From positions 124,001 to 188,000 of the forward strand of contig JBGCGB010000001.1 of NCBI GenBank assembly GCA_045110335.1: 64,000 bases of DNA. The letters are read 5' to 3'. Origin of the DNA: CALBPI01 sp045110335. GTDB taxonomy: Bacteria > Pseudomonadota > Gammaproteobacteria > Steroidobacterales > Woeseiaceae. The notes under the pieces were generated by a model that was given only the letters and a program-made list of their open reading frames with translations, had not been told where the DNA came from and made no database searches. This document shows positions 36,026-44,280 of the stretch, in pieces (the first letter of the stretch is position 1; every line of letters begins with the position of its first letter). The translations under genes were made by a program, and so were the position numbers.

Positions 36026-37423
36026 CTAGCAGTCGACGTAGCTTACCGGTACTTCAATCACATTCGCCGCCAGTCCGCCACGAGACGTCTCTTTGTACTT
36101 TTCTTTCATATCACGACCGGTATCGCGCATCGTTTGAATGACTTTGTCCAACGAGACCATATGATCGCCATCGCCTCTTAGCGCCAGACGGGCGGCATTG
36201 ATCGCCTTCACCGCGGCCATGGCATTACGTTCGATACAGGGTACTTGCACCAGTCCTGCGATGGGATCGCAGGTTAGGCCGAGATTGTGTTCCATCGCAA
36301 TTTCCGCGGCATTCTCACACTGCCGGGGCGTTCCGCCAAGTACTTCCGTCAAGCCACCAGCAGCCATAGAGCAAGCCGAGCCGACTTCGCCCTGGCAACC
36401 GACCTCGGCGCCGCTGATGGAAGCGTTCTCTTTGAACAGCAGACCGATTGCGCCGCAAGTTAGCAGAAATTTGCGAATACCGGCCTCGTTAGCGCCGGGT
36501 ACAAATCGCTGATAGTAATGGAGGACCGCGGGAATGATGCCGGCAGCGCCATTGGTGGGCGCCGTGACAACGCGTCCGCCTGCGGCATTCTCTTCGTTCA
36601 CCGCTAGCGCATACAAATTAACCCAGTCCATGATCATCAAAGGATCGGATAGGCCAGCCTCGGGTCGTTCGCACAATTGTTGATACATCGACGCGGCGCG
36701 CCGGCGCACTTTGAGTCCGGGTAGCACACCGTCAGTCCGACACCCGCGTGTCACGCAGTCTTGCATAGCTTGCCAGATGGCATCGAGACCGTTGTCGATC
36801 TGGCTGTCATCTTGCCAGGCTCTTTCATTGGCTCGCATCACGTCCGAGATAGAGAGTCCTTCGGTATCGCAGATTTTCAGAAGTGCCTCGCCCGTAGTGA
36901 ACGGATAGCGTTGCGGCACGTCGTCGGCGACGATACTGCCGGTTTCTGCTTGATCTTCATCGACGACAAATCCGCCGCCGACTGAATAATAGGCGCGTTC
37001 TAAGACAACGTTTCCATCAGTATCGAAAGCCGTGAGGCGCATCGCGTTAGGATGGTACGGCAGTCGTTTGCGAACCCTGAACTTAAGATGGTTCTTTGGA
37101 TTAAAACTGATCGACTGGATGCCACCGAGCAAGAGTTTCTTCTCGGTGCTGACGGTTTCCAGCAGGCTCGGGATTTGATCAGGATCGATCAGGTCGGGCA
37201 GTAGTCCCATCAAGCCCAGTTGCACCGCTTTGTGTGTGCCATGCCCCCGTCCTGTCGCCCCTAATGACCCAAACAATTGTGCTTCGACGCGAGACGTGTT
37301 GTTAAGGTTACCGGTCGACTTAAGCTGGTCTACAAATTGTTTGGAGGCCAGCATAGGGCCTACGGTATGAGAGCTCGATGGACCAATGCCGATCTTGAAG
37401 AGATGGAATGTGCTGATTGTCAT
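36026..37423 (-). CDS. sdaA: L-serine dehydratase
   Basis: A 465-residue iron-sulfur L-serine ammonia-lyase that converts serine to pyruvate and ammonia. The N-terminal beta domain starts with FKIGIGPSSSHTVGPM. The alpha domain carries the cluster-ligand and catalytic region: LTCGAIGLLFKENASISGAEVGCQGEVGSACSMAA and LTCDPIAGLVQVPCIERNAM. The protein ends in cysteine (VSYVDC), the tail that acts as an auto-inhibitory ligand in this family. GGGGA precedes the ATG. It is a single-gene unit. Confidence 0.94.
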   Translation of the reverse strand: MTISTFHLFKIGIGPSSSHTVGPMLASKQFVDQLKSTGNLNNTSRVEAQLFGSLGATGRGHGTHKAVQLGLMGLLPDLIDPDQIPSLLETVSTEKKLLLGGIQSISFNPKNHLKFRVRKRLPYHPNAMRLTAFDTDGNVVLERAYYSVGGGFVVDEDQAETGSIVADDVPQRYPFTTGEALLKICDTEGLSISDVMRANERAWQDDSQIDNGLDAIWQAMQDCVTRGCRTDGVLPGLKVRRRAASMYQQLCERPEAGLSDPLMIMDWVNLYALAVNEENAAGGRVVTAPTNGAAGIIPAVLHYYQRFVPGANEAGIRKFLLTCGAIGLLFKENASISGAEVGCQGEVGSACSMAAGGLTEVLGGTPRQCENAAEIAMEHNLGLTCDPIAGLVQVPCIERNAMAAVKAINAARLALRGDGDHMVSLDKVIQTMRDTGRDMKEKYKETSRGGLAANVIEVPVSYVDC

Positions 37424-37693
37424 GATGTATCCCCATACGTCACACGCATGATAACCGATCAGTCGCTGTTCAGCGCATGCATCGAGCGGTCAGCCAGCCG
37501 TCATCCTTTGACGGTCAACTGTAAATGTCGCTGCCGGAGATTTTTCTGATCAACAGCTTGCCGGACAAATCCCGTTTCTGGAGATTTGCGATTGGTTGAC
37601 GCTGATACGTCCAGTGAAAACGCACCCTATGACATTCTGCGCTAAGCTTGTCGCTTCGCTGTATTCGGGCGTTGGCTATTTTGAGGGTTTCTT

Positions 37694-40600
37694 ATGCATC
37701 GTTGGTTGACTGTTGTTTCGCTGTTCGTGGTCATGTCTTCGGTTGTTGCCGCGGAAGAAAAAAAGGACTGGTCGGTCGAAAAACCCGGCGGCGAGCCATT
37801 TGAGGTCAACATCGACGTTGATGAAGGTACCTGGATGAGTCTGGACGTAAGTCCGGACGACCGTTTTATTGTTTTCGATTTACTGGGTGATATTTATCGA
37901 GTGCCTGCTGCCGGTGGCGACGCAGAAGTGCTTCATTCGGGTGTGTCCTGGAGCATGCAGCCACGTTATTCGCCGGACGGTGAGACCATTGCATTTACCA
38001 GCGATGCGGGGGGTGCGGATAACCTTTGGTTGATGAATTCGGACGGATCGAAACCGCGTCAACTCACCAATGAACGGTTTCGATTGTTAAATAATCCGGC
38101 ATGGTCAGCGGACGGGCAGTACATCGCCGCACGAAAGCATTTCACGACCCAACGCTCGCTCGGTACCGGTGAGATCTGGATGTACCACACGAACGGTGGC
38201 AGCGGTGTTCGCGTCACGAAGAAGCCAAGCGATCGACATCAAAAGGAGATCGGTGAGCCAGTCTTCTCGCCGGATGGTCAATATCTCTATTACAGTCGCG
38301 ACTCGACCAGTGGTCCGTCTTTTCAATATGCCCAAGACTCGAACGGCGAAATTTTCCGGATCGACCGGGTCGATATGCGAACAGGCGAAGTATCGGCATT
38401 TGTAACGGGTGCTGGAGGAGCGGTAAGGCCACAGCCTTCACCGGATGGCAAGTCCCTGGCGTTTGTTCGTCGCGAACGTGCGAAGTCGCATCTATTTATT
38501 AAAGACCTGGAAAGCGGTCGTGTCCGAAAGCTCTACGAGCCACTCGACCAGGACTTGCAAGAAATTTGGGCTGTGCATGGTGTCTATCCAAATTTCGACT
38601 GGACATCGGATAGTTCGGAGATCGTTATCTGGGCGGGCGGGAAGATTCGGCGCATTAACGTTAGCGACGGATCGGCTGCGATTGTGCCATTTCGCGTTAC
38701 CGACACTCGAACTGTCCATCGCGCACCACGACCCAAAGTCGATGTCGCGCCGGCGCAGTTTGATGCCAAGATGGTCCGGTCGGCGGAGGTGTCCCCGGAT
38801 GGAAAATCCGTTGTTTTCGAATCCGCTGGTCGGCTCTACACGAAAACACTGCCCGACGGCCAACCCAAGCGTCTAACGACTGATCGCGAACGCGGGTTTG
38901 AGTTCTTTCCATCCTGGTCACCCGATTCACGTCAGATCGTCTTTGTTAGCTGGGAAGATAATCGTTTGGGGCAAATTCGAACGGTACGGGCGACTGGCGG
39001 TAGGAGCAAGACCTTATCGATTAGCCCGGGACACTTTCGACACCCCAGGTTTTCACCCAGTGGCGATCATATTGTGTTTACTGCCGAGCGCGGTGGCTAC
39101 CTGACCAACCCAGACTGGTCCGAGACCACCGGTGTGATGCTGATGCCCGCAATCGGTGGCGCAGCTTCGTTGATTTCCGAATCTGGCGCTTATCCGCATT
39201 TCGGTCGCAACGATGAACGTGTTTTCGTCGTTCGCGGTGGCCGATCTTCCCAGCAATTGGTTAGCGTCGACTTGAATGGCTTCGATGAGCGCGTTCATGC
39301 GACAACAACCTTTGCGCGCCGGTTGACGATGGCGCCAGACGAAAAACACATCCTGTTTCGCGAGAACTACCATGTTTATGTAGCGCCGATGCCGCCGGGC
39401 GGCGAACCGTTGGCGCTGTCTCCCAAGGCTGGTGCTGTGCCGCTGAATCGCGTGACGGGAGACGGTGGGAACTACGCGCATTGGTCGCCGGATGGCCAAG
39501 TACTTTACTGGAGCCTCGGATCAACGTTGATGAGCGCGCCAATCGCTGAGCTGCTCGCTAAATCTGACGGTAAATTGAGTTATACAGCACCAGAGTCCGG
39601 AGTCTCATTGGCCGTTAGGCATGAATCCGATGTGCCGGACGGTATGGTCGCATTGGCCGGTGCCAAGCTGATTACGATGTCAGGCGTTGATGGCGGTATC
39701 GTAGAAGATGGTGTCATTCTCATTGACGGTAATCGTATTCAAGCGGTTGGGTCGCGGGACAGCGTTACGATTCCCGAGACGGCAAAAGTGATCGATGTCT
39801 CCAGCAGGACGATCATTCCCGGCTTGATCGATGCCCATGCGCATGGCGGGCAGGGTGATGACATCATTCCCCAGCAAAACTGGGTTAATTACGCGACCCT
39901 GTCTCTCGGCGTGACGACGATACATGATCCGTCCAATGACGCGACAGAGATTTTCGCTGCAGCGGAGATGCAACGAACTGGCGCCATTCTGGCACCTAGA
40001 ATCTTTTCAACCGGCGATATCGTCTATGGTGCCAAGTCTGCTTTTTTTGCCGATATCAATACGGCAGAAGATGCGGCGGAACACGTGCGACGCTTGAAGG
40101 CGCAAGGCGCGGTCAGCATCAAGAACTACAACCAGCCGCGTCGTGAACAACGACAACAAGTAGCCGCTGCAGCCCGCGATGAAAACATGTTGGTGGTTGC
40201 CGAGGGCGGGTCGCTGTTCCACATGGATTTATCGATGGTGGCCGACGGCAACAGTGGTATCGAGCACAACTTGCCTCAGTCCGTATTGTACGAAGATGTG
40301 ATTCAATTTTGGTCGCAAACGGATGTTAGCTACACGCCGACACTGGTGGTCACGTTTGGCGGACCACCTGCCGAGCGTTACTGGTATCAACATACCGAAG
40401 TCTGGAAGCATCCTATCTTGTCAAAGTTTGTCCCGCCGAATATTTTGCAACCTCGTTCGGTCCGTCGCGAGATGGCACCGGATGCTGACTACTTCCATAT
40501 TGTGAGCGCCCGGACGTCGAAGCAGCTCGCCGATGCCGGTGTTGCTGTCAGTATCGGTGCTCATGGTCAGCGGGAAGGACTCGCGAGCCATTGGGAAATG

Positions 40601-40885
40601 TGGGGTTTTGCACAAGGCGGTATGAGCGCCATCGAGGCGCTGGCGACGGCAACGACGCAGCCCGCGCGTCACCTGGGCATGGCGGATGATATCGGTAGTA
40701 TCGAAGTCGGTAAGTTGGCCGATCTGGTCGTGATCGATGCCGATATCAGCGAAGATATTTTCAAATCGGACAAGGTCTCGCTGGTGATGCTGAATGGTCG
40801 CCTATATGATGCGGCAACGATGAACGAGATGTTGACTGGCGAGCGGGAAACCGCACCGATGTATTGGCAAGATCAGGTGGATTAG
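37694..40885 (+). CDS. Exported beta-propeller amidohydrolase
   Basis: A 1063-residue secreted protein. After the signal peptide (cleavage near VVAAEE) comes a TolB/PD40 WD40-like propeller to about residue 620, with repeated SPDGxxxxF/YxS units. The amidohydrolase domain follows: metal ligands in IIPGLIDAHAHGGQGD, a probable carbamylated lysine in AVSIKNYNQPRREQR, IEHNLPQ, SIGAHGQREGL, and the end GSIEVGKLADLVVIDADI. These proteins hydrolyse peptides or cyclic amides in the periplasm. The GNAT gene starts six bases later. Confidence 0.9.
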   Translation: MHRWLTVVSLFVVMSSVVAAEEKKDWSVEKPGGEPFEVNIDVDEGTWMSLDVSPDDRFIVFDLLGDIYRVPAAGGDAEVLHSGVSWSMQPRYSPDGETIAFTSDAGGADNLWLMNSDGSKPRQLTNERFRLLNNPAWSADGQYIAARKHFTTQRSLGTGEIWMYHTNGGSGVRVTKKPSDRHQKEIGEPVFSPDGQYLYYSRDSTSGPSFQYAQDSNGEIFRIDRVDMRTGEVSAFVTGAGGAVRPQPSPDGKSLAFVRRERAKSHLFIKDLESGRVRKLYEPLDQDLQEIWAVHGVYPNFDWTSDSSEIVIWAGGKIRRINVSDGSAAIVPFRVTDTRTVHRAPRPKVDVAPAQFDAKMVRSAEVSPDGKSVVFESAGRLYTKTLPDGQPKRLTTDRERGFEFFPSWSPDSRQIVFVSWEDNRLGQIRTVRATGGRSKTLSISPGHFRHPRFSPSGDHIVFTAERGGYLTNPDWSETTGVMLMPAIGGAASLISESGAYPHFGRNDERVFVVRGGRSSQQLVSVDLNGFDERVHATTTFARRLTMAPDEKHILFRENYHVYVAPMPPGGEPLALSPKAGAVPLNRVTGDGGNYAHWSPDGQVLYWSLGSTLMSAPIAELLAKSDGKLSYTAPESGVSLAVRHESDVPDGMVALAGAKLITMSGVDGGIVEDGVILIDGNRIQAVGSRDSVTIPETAKVIDVSSRTIIPGLIDAHAHGGQGDDIIPQQNWVNYATLSLGVTTIHDPSNDATEIFAAAEMQRTGAILAPRIFSTGDIVYGAKSAFFADINTAEDAAEHVRRLKAQGAVSIKNYNQPRREQRQQVAAAARDENMLVVAEGGSLFHMDLSMVADGNSGIEHNLPQSVLYEDVIQFWSQTDVSYTPTLVVTFGGPPAERYWYQHTEVWKHPILSKFVPPNILQPRSVRREMAPDADYFHIVSARTSKQLADAGVAVSIGAHGQREGLASHWEMWGFAQGGMSAIEALATATTQPARHLGMADDIGSIEVGKLADLVVIDADISEDIFKSDKVSLVMLNGRLYDAATMNEMLTGERETAPMYWQDQVD

Positions 40886-40891
40886 AACCGA

Positions 40892-41302
40892 ATGGATGAC
40901 ATTTTTTATACCGACGAAGAGCCGATAGACGCTGATCAATTCATCGATTTGCTGGAAAGGTCAGGTCTGGGTGAGCGGCGACCCGTGGATGACCGGCAGC
41001 GTATAGCGTCGATGGTGTTGAATGCCGATATCTTGATGACTGCCTGGCGCGGTGACCTCCTTGTCGGCATCGCTCGGTCTGTCACAGACTTTTCATATTG
41101 CTGCTATCTGTCGGATCTGGCGGTGGATCGTACGCTGTACCGTCAGGGGATTGGCCGTACGCTTATGCAAAAGACCGCGGCACTCGTCGCACCAGCCTGC
41201 AAATTGATCCTATTGAGTGCGCCGGATGCTACGGAATACTATCCTGCGCAGGGTTTTAGTCCGCACGACAGTGCATGGGTACGCAACGCCGGCGACTTCT
41301 AG
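40892..41302 (+). CDS. GNAT family N-acetyltransferase
   Basis: A 136-residue single-domain acetyltransferase: VGIARSVTDFSYCCYLSDLAVDRTLYRQGIGRTLMQKT is the acetyl-CoA-binding core (motif A RQGIGRTL), and EYYPAQGFSPHDSAWV is the usual end. It is cotranscribed with the amidohydrolase (six-base gap). Its stop overlaps that of the convergent binding-protein gene (CTAG, 41299-41302). The substrate is unknown. Confidence 0.85.
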   Translation: MDDIFYTDEEPIDADQFIDLLERSGLGERRPVDDRQRIASMVLNADILMTAWRGDLLVGIARSVTDFSYCCYLSDLAVDRTLYRQGIGRTLMQKTAALVAPACKLILLSAPDATEYYPAQGFSPHDSAWVRNAGDF

Positions 41303-42165
41303 TTAACGTCGCCGATGGGTATCAGCGCATCGTCAGTGCTAACCGATTGCTCGATAGAACCCACTTTCTGCAGCGCGTCACTGATGCGTCGTATCCAGCT
41401 GGGTTCCAGTAAGCCGTTTGTTGACCATGCTGTTTGGTCAAGCCAGGCACTGACTTCGCCCGGCGCGAGCGCATAGCGATCGGCAAACAGGTCACGGCTG
41501 GCGGGCTGTAGTTTGAGCAGGTTCGCTATGGATAGTGCTGCCCGTAGAATGGCCGCGGCGATTTCACCAGAAAAAGCACTCTTGTCTGACAGGCAGGCAA
41601 CGAAGCAGGGCCACGGTGTTGGTAATACGCCGACTCTCCTAAAAACGCCTTGGTCGACATAGGGCTGGGTTGTGAATTGCTCCCACAGGAAGATGTCGGC
41701 ATCACCATTCGTCAATGCATCGACGGCGCCGCCCAGTGTATTGACCACGCAGAACGCCGGTTTTTCCGGCCAAAGCTGCTGTTCTGCGTAGATATTCGCC
41801 ATCAGGTGCGATCCAGACCCGTAGCGGCTGATGGCGAAACGATGACCTTCAAGATCTTTTTCATGGTTTAACACGGACGCCGAGGCGACATGGATGCCCC
41901 AACGCAGCGGAGATGAGACGTATTCACCGACGATGCGATAGCCACGCTGTTTGCTAATCCCCGCCACCGCGCCTTCCGTCAGCAACAGCGCCACGTCGGC
42001 CTCACCGGTTTGCAGCTGGTCGATCATGGCACCAGTACCCTCGGCGATATCGGTCCACGCTATTGTTAAGCCAGTACTTTCCAATACATCGCTTTGCGCC
42101 AATAGTCGCCACGGTAAGTTGAAGTGCTCGGGGACACCGATCACTTTGATTTTGTGATTTTTCAT
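41299..42165 (-). CDS. Periplasmic-binding-fold protein without signal peptide
   Basis: A 288-residue protein with the type II substrate-binding fold of NMT1/SsuA/PhnD-like proteins: IKVIGVPEHFNLPWRLLAQSDVLE, MIDQLQTGEADVALLLTEGAVAGI, LEGHRFAISRYGSGSHLMANIYAEQ, TNGDADIFLWEQFTT. The N-terminus starts directly with the first beta strand, so no signal peptide is present and no ABC permease or ATPase lies nearby. It may be a cytoplasmic sensor, or the annotated family may act outside transport. Confidence 0.8.
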   Translation of the reverse strand: MKNHKIKVIGVPEHFNLPWRLLAQSDVLESTGLTIAWTDIAEGTGAMIDQLQTGEADVALLLTEGAVAGISKQRGYRIVGEYVSSPLRWGIHVASASVLNHEKDLEGHRFAISRYGSGSHLMANIYAEQQLWPEKPAFCVVNTLGGAVDALTNGDADIFLWEQFTTQPYVDQGVFRRVGVLPTPWPCFVACLSDKSAFSGEIAAAILRAALSIANLLKLQPASRDLFADRYALAPGEVSAWLDQTAWSTNGLLEPSWIRRISDALQKVGSIEQSVSTDDALIPIGDVN

Positions 42166-42300
42166 AGCGCAGAAGTTACCTCGTTAACGCGTTCTTGACC
42201 ACTGCGCCAGTACTCAGTACTTCGCGATGCTGGCTTGCAAGTGAGGGTAAGCGCCTGAAAGTGGAACGTCTTCATACCGTATTTTCGGCACGGAGACCGA

Positions 42301-42356
42301 CTGTCATCGTTCCGTAACAAAATCGTCATTTCCATTTCATCATTCGATTCTATCTT
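42301..42356 (+). promoter_or_regulatory. Pho-box-like direct repeats and -10
   Basis: Four seven-base units recur with exact 11-base spacing: CTGTCAT (42301), CCGTAAC (42312), TCGTCAT (42323) and ATTTCAT (42334). This is the architecture of PhoB binding sites (consensus unit CTGTCAT/C every 11 bases). A -10-like TATCTT (42351-42356) follows ten bases after the last unit, the position expected for a PhoB-activated promoter with no -35 box. It would drive the lipoprotein gene starting at 42458. Confidence 0.55.
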
Positions 42357-42457
42357 CACGTTCGACAGCTGATGAAGGCGTGATCGGTATCCCCATGCCA
42401 TTTCAAGATCGACAGCCCTTGCTAACCCTTAAGTTCGCTAGATTTGGAGTAGCTCAA

Positions 42458-44134
42458 ATGAGACTTTTGCTAAAAGCCCCCGGTTTGATGGTAGCGGCAG
42501 TGCTTGCCGGTTGCGGTGGTGGTGACATTAACATCGACCCCGTTACTACGGTTCAGAACAGTAACAACACGACCACCAATGCTAACGCTGGCGGTAGCTC
42601 CAATGCCGAGTGTGCGAAATACACGAATTCCGGAGGTCAGGAAATTTCCGGCACTTTTGATGGCACCCATTGTACTTACAGCCCGGCCTTCGTTGATGCC
42701 GGTAACAATCTGACCGTCGATCTGACGATTCCGGTATTGGCTGGCGGCGGCGCCCATATCTTTGAAGGTAGCCTGTTTGTCGGCGAAACGTATGACACGG
42801 ATGCCAGTCTCGCCGCGGCGAATATTAGCGAAGGCGGGGATGGCCCTGTGCTGACCGTAGAAGCGGGCGCTACCTTGGCATTTCAGTCCAGTGCTGACTT
42901 CATCATCATTAACCGGGGCTCCCAACTGTTCGCTGTGGGCCGCGCTGATGCGCCTATCACGTTCACATCTGTCTCGGATATCAACGGCACGGTTGGTCCC
43001 GAAGACGTTCAACAATGGGGCGGCATGGTCATCAATGGTTTCGGCGTGACCAACAAGTGTGACTATACCGGCACGGTAGCCAACAACGACCTTGCGACAA
43101 CGGATTGCCATGTTGACGCCGAGGGCGCGGCAGGATTGGATGAGTCGCAATACGGCGGTGATAACAACGAAGACAGCTCTGGGCGTCTCGAATATGTTGT
43201 CGTCAAACATACTGGTGCTCAGGTGGGCAATGGCGATGAGCTCAACGGAATTTCTTTCGGTGCTGTTGGTTCTAATACGCTCATCGAGAATCTACAGGTT
43301 TACTCAACCTTCGATGACGGCATTGAGATGTTCGGTGGCGCTGTCAATTTCACTAACTTCATTGCGCTTTACGTTCGCGATGACGCGATTGACATCGATG
43401 AAGGGTACTCGGGCACGATTACCAACGCGCTGGTTATACAGTCAGAGACAGATGGCAACCACTGCATCGAAGCGGACGGTATCGGATCCTTCAGCAGTCT
43501 GACGGCGACCGAAGTCGAAGCGGTAATCGCACAAGGCATCAACTCACGTCCGACTATTAATAATCTGACCTGCATTATCTCTGCCAACGGCGCGACAACG
43601 GCTACGCATGATCCGGGCGCCGGTTGGCGTTTGCGCGAAGGTTTGTTCCCCACGATCAACAACGCGCTGGTTATAGGGTCTTTTGCAGCCGCCGATGCCG
43701 CAAGCAGCAATGATAATTACTGCCTGAGGATCGATAACCGGTCACAAACCGCAGCACAGGAAGGCGATCTAGCATTGAACTCGGTGATTTACGCCTGCGA
43801 AGAGCAGACGCGCGGTCAAACGTTTCCGGATGGCACAACCACGGAACTATCGTTCGCTAGCGCAACCGGCGATTTCGCAACGATCACCGGTGCCGTTAAC
43901 GCAACGGCTTCAGCGGATGCGGCACTTCAATTGCTCGAAGGCGCGACATCTATCTTTTCAATCGACTTTGCCACATCACAAGTTGATGGCTCGGTGCCGG
44001 ACGTCAATGCCACGCCAACGGCCGGTTTGTTTCTGGGTGGCCTGAGTCAAAGTGAAACGGATTGGACCTCGGGCTGGGCGTACGGCCTGGATCCGGCGAA
44101 CCGCGCTCAAGCGCTTTGGTTCGAGACGCCGTAG
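42458..44134 (+). CDS. Surface beta-helix-like lipoprotein partnered with TonB receptor
   Basis: 558 residues from ATG 42458 (GGAG upstream; a longer frame to 42380 is unlikely). The signal ends in LAGCGGGD. The mature protein has a low-complexity Asn/Thr linker, then repeated hydrophobic/Gly/Asp turns such as GAHIFEGSLFVGETY, AGATLAFQSSADFIIINRGSQLFAVG, WGGMVINGFGV and LEYVVVKHTGA, which suggest a right-handed beta-helix. Several Cys pairs may form disulfides. It is followed by a TonB receptor and is probably its surface partner. Ligand unknown; the Pho-box suggests a phosphorus compound. Confidence 0.7.
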   Translation: MRLLLKAPGLMVAAVLAGCGGGDINIDPVTTVQNSNNTTTNANAGGSSNAECAKYTNSGGQEISGTFDGTHCTYSPAFVDAGNNLTVDLTIPVLAGGGAHIFEGSLFVGETYDTDASLAAANISEGGDGPVLTVEAGATLAFQSSADFIIINRGSQLFAVGRADAPITFTSVSDINGTVGPEDVQQWGGMVINGFGVTNKCDYTGTVANNDLATTDCHVDAEGAAGLDESQYGGDNNEDSSGRLEYVVVKHTGAQVGNGDELNGISFGAVGSNTLIENLQVYSTFDDGIEMFGGAVNFTNFIALYVRDDAIDIDEGYSGTITNALVIQSETDGNHCIEADGIGSFSSLTATEVEAVIAQGINSRPTINNLTCIISANGATTATHDPGAGWRLREGLFPTINNALVIGSFAAADAASSNDNYCLRIDNRSQTAAQEGDLALNSVIYACEEQTRGQTFPDGTTTELSFASATGDFATITGAVNATASADAALQLLEGATSIFSIDFATSQVDGSVPDVNATPTAGLFLGGLSQSETDWTSGWAYGLDPANRAQALWFETP

Positions 44135-44280
44135 TTTGAAGGCTCGGCACCGTGGCGTGTGCTTCGCGCGATCATGGGCGGCAACCGATAAGGGCGCTGT
44201 ACTCGATGAGCACGGCGCCTTTACGACGAAAGAACTGACCGGTGTGCTGATGTGCGCCAGAGAGAATTTAGGGTTCTGTT

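Noticed and set aside
37424..37693. Riboswitch-like region upstream of serine dehydratase and the amidohydrolase
   Set aside because: The genes are divergent here and I found no conserved riboswitch core or terminator fold.
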